The notes under the pieces were generated by a model. It saw nothing but the letters and a program-made list of their open reading frames with translations. It made no database searches and was not told the origin of the DNA. DNA of 64,000 nucleotides. It comes from Zygaena filipendulae (Eukaryota; Arthropoda; Insecta; Lepidoptera; Zygaenidae). Shown here piece by piece: positions 42,401 through 51,400 of this stretch. Each line of letters begins with the position of its first letter. Within the stretch, counting starts at the first letter, position 1. The stretch is taken from NCBI GenBank assembly GCA_907165275.2, contig OU015666.1, positions 5,734,001 through 5,798,000 on the forward strand, read 5' to 3'. A program made the position numbers and the translations under genes.

Positions 42401-45400
42401 ACATAATTATTATGTTTTCACTTTTCACACTTTTCAGGTTAGTATTAATCAATAAGAGTACCATTTTTATCATGCCCCAATGTTTTTTATAATAAATGCA
42501 ATAATAAGAGGGCGGGAAATTTGAAATCCGCACCGGGTGCTAGTGATCTACGCTACGCCACTGACTATACTATATCTATACTAATATGATAAAGAACTAA
42601 AGTTTGTGAGTTTTTGAATAGTGAGTTTGTGACGTTGTGTCCGAATCTACTGAATCGATTTTAAAAATTATTTTACCAATAGAATGCTAGTGTTCCTGAA
42701 TGTCATAGGGTTTTTATTCCGAAATTCCCACGGAAACTTTGAAATTACGGCGGGTTTTTCTTTTAAATTTATTTGTCTTGCATATTTTGGCACTCACTAA
42801 CTCATTTTTTTTCTTTCTTCCTTCCTTTCTTTCTTAATTCCTTTCCTTCTCTCTGTCCTTCTCGTAAAACACGCCGGCTCACCTGACAGTGTGGAAGCGG
42901 TGCGCGATCTCTGCGCGCGCGCACTCGAACAGCTGCGCGGTGCGGAACGCCAGCGACTCCAGCACCGCGCGGACGAGGTGCGCCTTGGTCGTGGATGGCT
43001 TTATGCCAACGAAGCCGGACGCCGCTTCGAAGTCGTTGTATGGAGGCTGAAATGCAACACAACGCCATGCTAAAGAAAACTAGCTATTCCCCCCCCCCCC
43101 CCCCCCCCCCCCCCTTTTGCGGCTTCACCTTTTTTACTTATTTTCTCCGAGTGAAATATCTGTGGTGTACGAACAGCCAGACAGAAAAGACATGACGGAC
43201 GAAGTTTTAGCAATTTGGTTAAGGAACTCTGATAAATCTAGAAGCAAGCAGTATAATTGATATTATTATAACATTAAGATAATTCTCACCCCCAATCCAC
43301 TGAAGGCAGGAATGAAGTACACGCCATCTGAATCCGGTACCGACATTGCTATTTCAGATGTCTCTTGCGGGTTCACGAATAAACCTGTAACGTTGACACG
43401 TATGACAGCATCCATAATAAGTGGATGCGCGTGTTATGTTCAGCTATACTAATATTATAAAGAGGAATGATTTGTTTTTTTGTTTTTTAGGATTTAACTA
43501 AAAATCTAATCTTTCAACAATAGGCATGTTGACTAATTTTTATTTTTTAGTCCGTCTTGTAGATTATTAAAAAATATTGGACACGTATTTTTTCTTTTTT
43601 TACGTAATCAAAAAATAACGGCGATATATTGAGTTGAAATTTCGCGTGACGTCACTATTCTGACAGTTTGTATGGCGGTTTTCCGGTTAGTGATGTCACG
43701 ACCCCCTCATCCTAAACTTTAATGCGCTTTATCTCTGTATATTTTAATTTATTTGAAAAAGCAAAAAATACGTGTCTATTGTTTTTTTATTTTCTAACTA
43801 ACGGAATAATTAGAATTTTGATTTTTAAAAGTAGTCCACATCCCCATTATTTTAAGGCTGTATTAATGCACCCCGTAAGCCTATCTTGTTTTGAAATATT
43901 AACAAATAAATATTAAAAACAATAATAATAAATAACAATGCATGAACATGCATTTATTGTTATATCCTTATATCATTACCATCATTCAGTAATCTATGTG
44001 TTTTCTGTTCTATTCCTATTCCTACTAGGTATGTTTTTTTCTCTTCAAATAAATATATATGTACATACCATGGACCAATTAAACTAGATTAATTGGTCTA
44101 TGATACATACTTAAGTGAACACTTAAGCAAATACATACTTAAGTCGATACTTAAGTATATTTATACATACTTAAGTATATACATACTAAAGTAGATACTT
44201 AAGTAAATACTTGAGTAAATACTAAGTAAATAAATAAATAAATAAATACTCAAGTAAATAAAAAAATCCCGCGGGAACTCCGGAATTATCGCGGGTGAAA
44301 CTGCGGGGAACAGCTAGTAAGTGTATTAGTGCCCTGTATTTAGAGCTAAAGTATGTACATGAATAAACGATGGTCCATCTCACCCAAGCTCTGCGCCCAT
44401 TCGACGACGGTGGCGGTGTCGCTGTTGGCGCCCTCGGCGGCGTACACCAGCTCGCCGCGATACCGCCACGCCACCACCGGGTAGAGGCCGGAGACGCTCG
44501 CGTGCGGCGCGCCGCCCGTGTTCATGTCGAGGAACGTGCCCGTGCCCATCGTCAGCTTCACGTCGCCGGCGGCGAAGCAGCACGAGCCCCACATCGACGC
44601 CGTCTGGTCCGCCATCTTTTATGGCACAGTAAGTACGATTAACGAGTGAGCTTCCTAAAGTGTTATTATTAAAGACGGGCTCTAAAATGCGTCCATAGTA
44701 AATTTCAATAGGAAAATTTTACCGTGTAGTTTTAGTAAAAACGGTGAAGGCATGAAAAAATATGGTAATGATATTTTAATTGCCGTCACTACCAATAAGG
44801 CTTCTGTAGTTTGTTCAAGGTTTAAGCTATTGACGGAAGCCTGAAAAAGTGATGACACGGCAGAAGACCGTCGGCGTAATGTAAAGATTGCAGCAGCAAT
44901 ATTGCTGCTGCACTATATGTACTATAACTATTTAGAGAGGATATTCACTCTTTAACTTTGACTTTGACGACTGGCGCAATAGATCACCATGGCCACGGCT
45001 AATCAAGGAATTCCGGGTTGGATTCTCGATAGGGGGTGAACTTTTTGTGATGAACACGGAGTTTCACTTTCCATTTCGGGCGTACATTAATACGTTTGCT
45101 TTTGTTCGACGATACAAGTTTTTAGCTTAGTGTGTGATCAAGTAGAGATCTGTGTTGTGTAAGAAAAAAATATTATAATACACTCACACAGCACCGGATC
45201 GGGATGGCACACCCCCATATATCCGGCAGCGTGTCCGCGAAGTGATCGCCAGCGGTGTCCACGACGGCGGGCAGCGCGCCGAGCGGTATCCTGAACAGGC
45301 TGACCGCCCAGCCCGCCCACTGCATCGTGAACGGGTCGAACATACCCGTCGCCGACGCGGACGACACGTCCGATATGTGGATCTTACCACCTGTTGGTGT

Positions 45401-48400
45401 ATCGGCACACGCCACACACATTACAGCAGAATAACAAATCTAATCCTTACTATTTTTACAATAGTAGGGTAGTTTCCGGAGTATGAAAAACAAAATTCTA
45501 TTTTTAGTCCGTCAGTTAAATCTTACTAATATTATAAACTATAGCTGTTCCCCGCGGTTTCACCCGCGGAAATTTCGGAGATCCCGCAGGAATTCCGGAA
45601 TGCAAAGTACCTACCCTATGTCCTTCTGGGTACCCCTGACAATGTGTACCTAAGTATGCAAAATTTCATGAGATTTCACCGACGTTGATTTCGGAGTTCC
45701 TGCGGGAATTCCGGGATAAAAAGTATCCTATGTCCGTTTCCTGGTTCTAAGTTACCTCCCCACCAATTTATAGCCAAATCGGTTCAGCCGTTCTTGAGTT
45801 ATAAATAGTCTAACATAAATACTCTTCTTTAGACGTGAAAGTGTGGATATTTGGATGTTTGTTACTCAATCACGCAAAAACGGCTAAACGGATTTTGATG
45901 AAATTTGGCATGCACGTTGTCAGGGGTACAGAGAAGGACATAGGGTACTTTTTATCCCGGAATTCCCGCGGGAACTCCGAAAATACCGCGGGTGAAAAAA
46001 ATAATAGACCCGAATTTTTCTATTTTTTAAATTATTGAAAAAATACTAAGCTAAACGCATTAAACCTTAAATCCGATCGTCCACCGCCAACTAAACTAAG
46101 TTAGTTTAGCTTAGCTCGCATAGTTGAGCCAGTTTTTCATACATGTGCGTCCACCGCAATGAAAAACTGGCTCAATTATGCGAGCTAAACTAAAGTAACT
46201 TAGTTTAGTGGGCGGTGGACGATCGGCTTAAGAGTGGGGGCTCTTGACGTCATAACGTGCTATAAACTGTAGCACGGCGTGGCGTCACACGACATTTAGA
46301 TTTAATATATCTCCGTTATTTTTCCATTAGGTACCAATTTCTTTTTTTAATTATCTACAAGACGGACTAAAAACTAAAATTTGGTTGACAAGTCCATTAA
46401 AAAGCGAAAGTGAGTTTGCTTGTTACGCTGTCGCAGCTTGACAACTCAACCGATCGTCAGTTAATTTTATTCCGGGATCCGGGAACTCCGAAATTAACTC
46501 GGGTGAAACGGCGGGGAACAGCTACACGAAGAGAAATCAATTAGACCGAAGAGGTTTCGGTCGCGCTTCAAATCAAATCAAATCAAATCAAATATACTTT
46601 ACCCGAAAGTTAATAATATTAGTACGTAGTTATTTACTCTGAGATAATATGTTGGCGACACAATATCAGTCACTAGCCGGCACAGTGACCGACTCCGCCC
46701 GGTGTAGATAATGTGCAAATAACAGGAGAGTATACTGACCAAATATGGTGCCCAACCGAACACCGGTACCAGAAATACTGTTGACTGTTGTCTTCGGTGG
46801 GGAACTTTTCGGTCGCGAACATTAACGAACAAGCCCCTATTTTTCTCTCAGGGTAGTGTTGAAATAAAGAAAAAAAACTACTTACCAGTAAGTTTGTGCA
46901 ATAGCCACGTGTCCATGGTCCCAAATACTGCATTGTTATTCCGAATAGCAGCTTTCAATGGCTCTATGTTTTGTATCGCCCAACACAATCTCATTGTTGT
47001 CTACAAAAAAAAGTATAGATAAAGATTTTTAGCGAAATAGGTCCCCTAATTCATAGGTAGGTATGTATAGTTGTATACACATGTATATAGTAGTATAAAA
47101 ATAAATCCCTTTTTCCCTTGGTCATGATCATTACGTGTGAACGGCTGGACCGATCAACATTGTTCTTTTCATACACGTTGTCAAGGGGTACAGGTACTTT
47201 TCATCGCGGAACTCCCGCGGGAACTACGAAATTACCGCGGGTGAAACTGCGGGGCACAGCTAGTTATGAATTTGAACTTTTGAAAAAAAAAAAATCAAGT
47301 ACCTACCTATTTATTTCTTTACTGATTCGTGGGTGCAATAAAGTGCATCTAGTGGATACAAATCAGATTTGAAATGACGACTCAATTTATCTTGCGGGAA
47401 AGTGGAACCCTAGAAAAACATTGGCAGTAGCTGCTGTACGCGGCTAAGAGCTCGCATGGTTTGAAGGTTTATAGGTGCAATCGGCCCTTATTCACTACGA
47501 CCATAACACGTTGCGTTAAGATAACGCGCCACGAAAATTGTCTTGCCCTCGTGCTCAAAGAAGTTTCACTCCAAATAAATACATTTTTAATACAGTTGCT
47601 CAAAAAGTGCTCTATTACGTAGTTGTTTAGCGTGCGAAAAGTTGACGATTACGCACTAGTGCTTTTTACTTTACCAATTAGAAGAAGAAATAAACTGGCA
47701 AAGATAATCCTCCGAAGAGCTTTTTGTTTTTTTACTCTTAACTCTTTCTACTTACCTATACGTTAGTATGTCATTTTATCATAATTGGCTAATTGACAAA
47801 AATTTTTTTTTTAGTCCGTCGTGTAGATTAGTAAAAAATATTGGACACGTATTTTTTCTTTTTTTACGTACTCAAAAAATAACAGAGATACATTGAGTTG
47901 AAATTTCGCGTGACGTCACAATTCGGTGCGGTTTGTATGGCGCTTATAATGAATATTGACGTCACGAGCCCCCCACCCTAAACTTTAATGCGCTTTATCT
48001 ATGTTCATTTTCATTAAATTGAAAAAGCAAAAAATACGTGTCTATTATTTTTTTATTTTCTAACTGACGGACTAATTAGAATTTTGATATTCATACCTTG
48101 GAGAATACCCAATTATACAAATTTCTATTAAAAAATAATCACCTGTGTGTTTAAGACAAAAAGTGATATTTATTCAAATATTTTATATTTTAAGAATACT
48201 TATTGTTATCTAAAAATAATTTTAAAAAAACCCTAGCCGGCTGTATGACACGCACGACCTTTGCCTAGCATCTCCGTAAGCAGACGAAAGACGAACTCAA
48301 TATTTTGTTTGTATCGACAATGATATCGATATTACACCAATTGCAAATAATTAAAATTTCAATGTTTACGTTAATTACAACATAATTATTATTTAAGTGA

Positions 48401-51400
48401 TAATTAGCGATATATTACATATTTGTCGTTAAATCATCACATCACACAATCATAGGTAGGTACCTACAAGATTACTGAGAAACTAATTTTTATGTAAATC
48501 AGAATTCTAATTGTTTAACTTTAATTTTTTTGAAACTGTATTAAAAACAGTCGTTCATTACACGTGCGGAATTACAATTCCAGCTCGTTCCAATTGCTGA
48601 CCCTCGCCTTCGGCGCACTTATAATAAATGTACTATTACAATAATTATGTCCTAGGGCATACAAAATGTTAATTTCAAATATTTTTGCATCTAGAGCGGT
48701 TGGAATTAAATTGTATTTTGGTACGCGCGTTATGGGCAAAGAATGTTATTGGTCATAGTGAATAAGGAGTAAGGGCCCGGTCGGTGTTACTATCGCGCCC
48801 TCTACCTGCTACGAATTGTTGGCTAATTTGTAAATTTATTGAGATAAAACGGCTAATACCTATGCTATGTTTTATGTTAGACTTAGAATTAAATATACAA
48901 TTAATATATACAAGATGTTCAATGTTCATCCAGCACACGCTAAATGTGCCACATTATTTTTTATTAATTTTATGGTGGGGCGAGTCGCGCATTAGCGACT
49001 CTCCGGAGCCTAATTCATTATATTAGTACATAACTAATAAAATTTTAAGTTTAGTTGTATGTAGGTAGATACAACTATTTTTTTTTGGCAATAATTTATT
49101 ATAATATTATATATAATTATAATAATTTTTTTATATATTTAATTTATTTATTCGTTTAAAAAAGTTAAACCTTATTTAAACATATGTTAAACATGATGTT
49201 TAATATACAAAACCTGGGCTCCACATTCACGCGAGAATCTTGCGAGAACGCGAGAAAACGTGAATGTGGAGCCGATGTTCTCCGCCGTTTCTCGTGGTTT
49301 TCTCGCGTTCTCGCAAGATTCTCGCGTGAATGTGGTGGGGGCGTTAAAGTTTTTTAGCTTGTTTTTATGGTATTATGTAATAAACGTTAGACGCAGGTTT
49401 AAGGCGTGTCAAAACCTCTAAACAATGTCTAGCTAAACAAGTGTTGAAGACGTGTTAATTTTATGTTTTGCAGTCAGATGGGAAGTATAAAAAGGCAACT
49501 GCTAAAATCTCGATTCCGTGTAACTAGTAGTTTTTGTTTTTTCTAGTACCTAATTACCTAATATTCAGAATCCTTGCGTTGTTTTGTTACAAAATATCGT
49601 TAACTAGCTGTGCCCCGTGGTTTCACCTGCGAAAGGTTTGAAATTCCCGCAGGAACTCCAAAGTAAATTTTTCAAAATCTAAATTAGCCAAATCAATACA
49701 GCCATTCTCGAGTTTTAGCAATACAAACGAACAGCAATTCATTTTTATGTAGAATAAAGATATACCTATCTTCAATAAACAAACTCACATCAAGTAAAAA
49801 TTTTACCTACTTACTTAATTAAATAATAATAAGTTGTACCTATTGAAAACCCATCTTAAAAATAAGTATGTAGTTAAGATGTCAAAATAAGAGATAAGTA
49901 ATAATAGGTAGGTAAGTATATAAAGTAAGGTTTCGGAGATTCACCCGCGTGACTTTTGGAATTCCCGCAGGATCTCTGTTAAAAGAGGCTTAATAAGTAA
50001 CATAACATCGGCTAATTGTAGGAAAAAGTCCCGTCAAAACAGTTCCAACCGTGGCGGTGATAAGCTGTTCCCGCATTAATTTCGGAGTTAAGTACCCACC
50101 GACCTACTGCGGGAAATAAAAAGTAGTAGTTGAAGCTGTTGAACCAAGCAACACACATGAACAAGATTTCATTTAAATCAGTTCAGTAGGTTATCGAACA
50201 GACACGAGATTTTTACATATTATGTATAATATTATAGGATGCTAATTATAGAATCTGCACCTTGACACGACACACACTCGACCTTGACATTACCGCATCA
50301 TAGGTTTCGTGACGACAGTTGTACCAGTAATAATATATACCTACTACGCACTAATTACGTTGTACGTAATAATTACACATATATCTTCTGCACAAGCTGA
50401 TGCCCAAAGTTTCGCTTGTGTGATTTTAAAACCACCAACATTATACGCACAGTCACCAGCAGTGTATACATTCTGGTCAGTATTTGAACTCTATTACTAC
50501 AAGGTTACAATGAGGTTCAGACTGTCAAAAGTGTATACATATTTGTACAGCTGGCCGTACCCTTGCCGTACACGCTCACACTCGAATGCGCCCGGATGCT
50601 AGTCGCTCTCGTGCGATCACGCCCGAATGCGCCCAAATGCTAGTCGCTCTCGTAAGATCACAGTTCACACCCGAATGCGCCCGAACACTAGCCGCTCACG
50701 CGCGATCACACCCGGCATGCGCCCAAATGCTACAATATCCGGTCATCTGACTTTAAACCTTGCCGAATATCCGGTATCCGCATAAACCGTTCATCTCTAA
50801 TTTTAACAAAGTAGCTTCTACTGCGGAGCTAGGATGCGCAACATGATAAAATTTTATCGAGCCATTTTATCGATTCTCGTCGACATATTATATCGTTTTG
50901 TCTACCAGTGGTAAAAAATGTTTAACCGAATCTAGTCTTAACTCAATACCCCACTACTGCACTTTTTTGCTTGGACGCCCACAAATATTTGTCGTGTCGA
51001 CAATTTTATCTTTCGTTCGATAAACATATCGTGCGTGGCGTGCATCTTAGCTATGCTGCGGAGCTAGGATGCGCAACATGATATGTTTATCGAACGAAAG
51101 ATATTGTCGACACGACAATTATTTGTGGGCGTCCAAGCAAAAAAGTGCAGTAGTGGGGTATTGAGTTAAGACTAGATTCGGTTAAACATTTTTTACCACT
51201 GGTAGACAAAACGATATATTATGTCGACGAAAATCGATAAAATGGCTCGATAAAATTTTATCATGTTGCGCATCCTAGCTCCGCAGGTCACACACATCTC
51301 ACGGAAAATTTATAACCAAAGTTTCGAGTTAAAAACTAGGTAGGTACCTAGTTACCTGTACCTAGTTTTTAATAAAATCCGATCCGAACGGGTGACGATC

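Larger units (their letters stand above)
45492..46384 (-). mobile_element. TGACGTCA-carrying MITE, copy F, split by nested insertions (GK5 intron 5)
   Basis: The outer ends are ATTTTTAGTCCGTCAGTTA (45507) and CTACAAGACGGACTA (46352-46366). Between them sit Helitron DNA at 45528-45995 and a 150-bp foldback at 46074-46225. One palindrome survives (TTGACGTCATA); the other is TGGCGTCA. Confidence 0.75.

Noticed and set aside
39411..45472. Several GC-rich open frames opposite and out of frame with GK5 exons
   Set aside because: They are shadows of GC-rich coding exons; only the minus frames listed join into a kinase.
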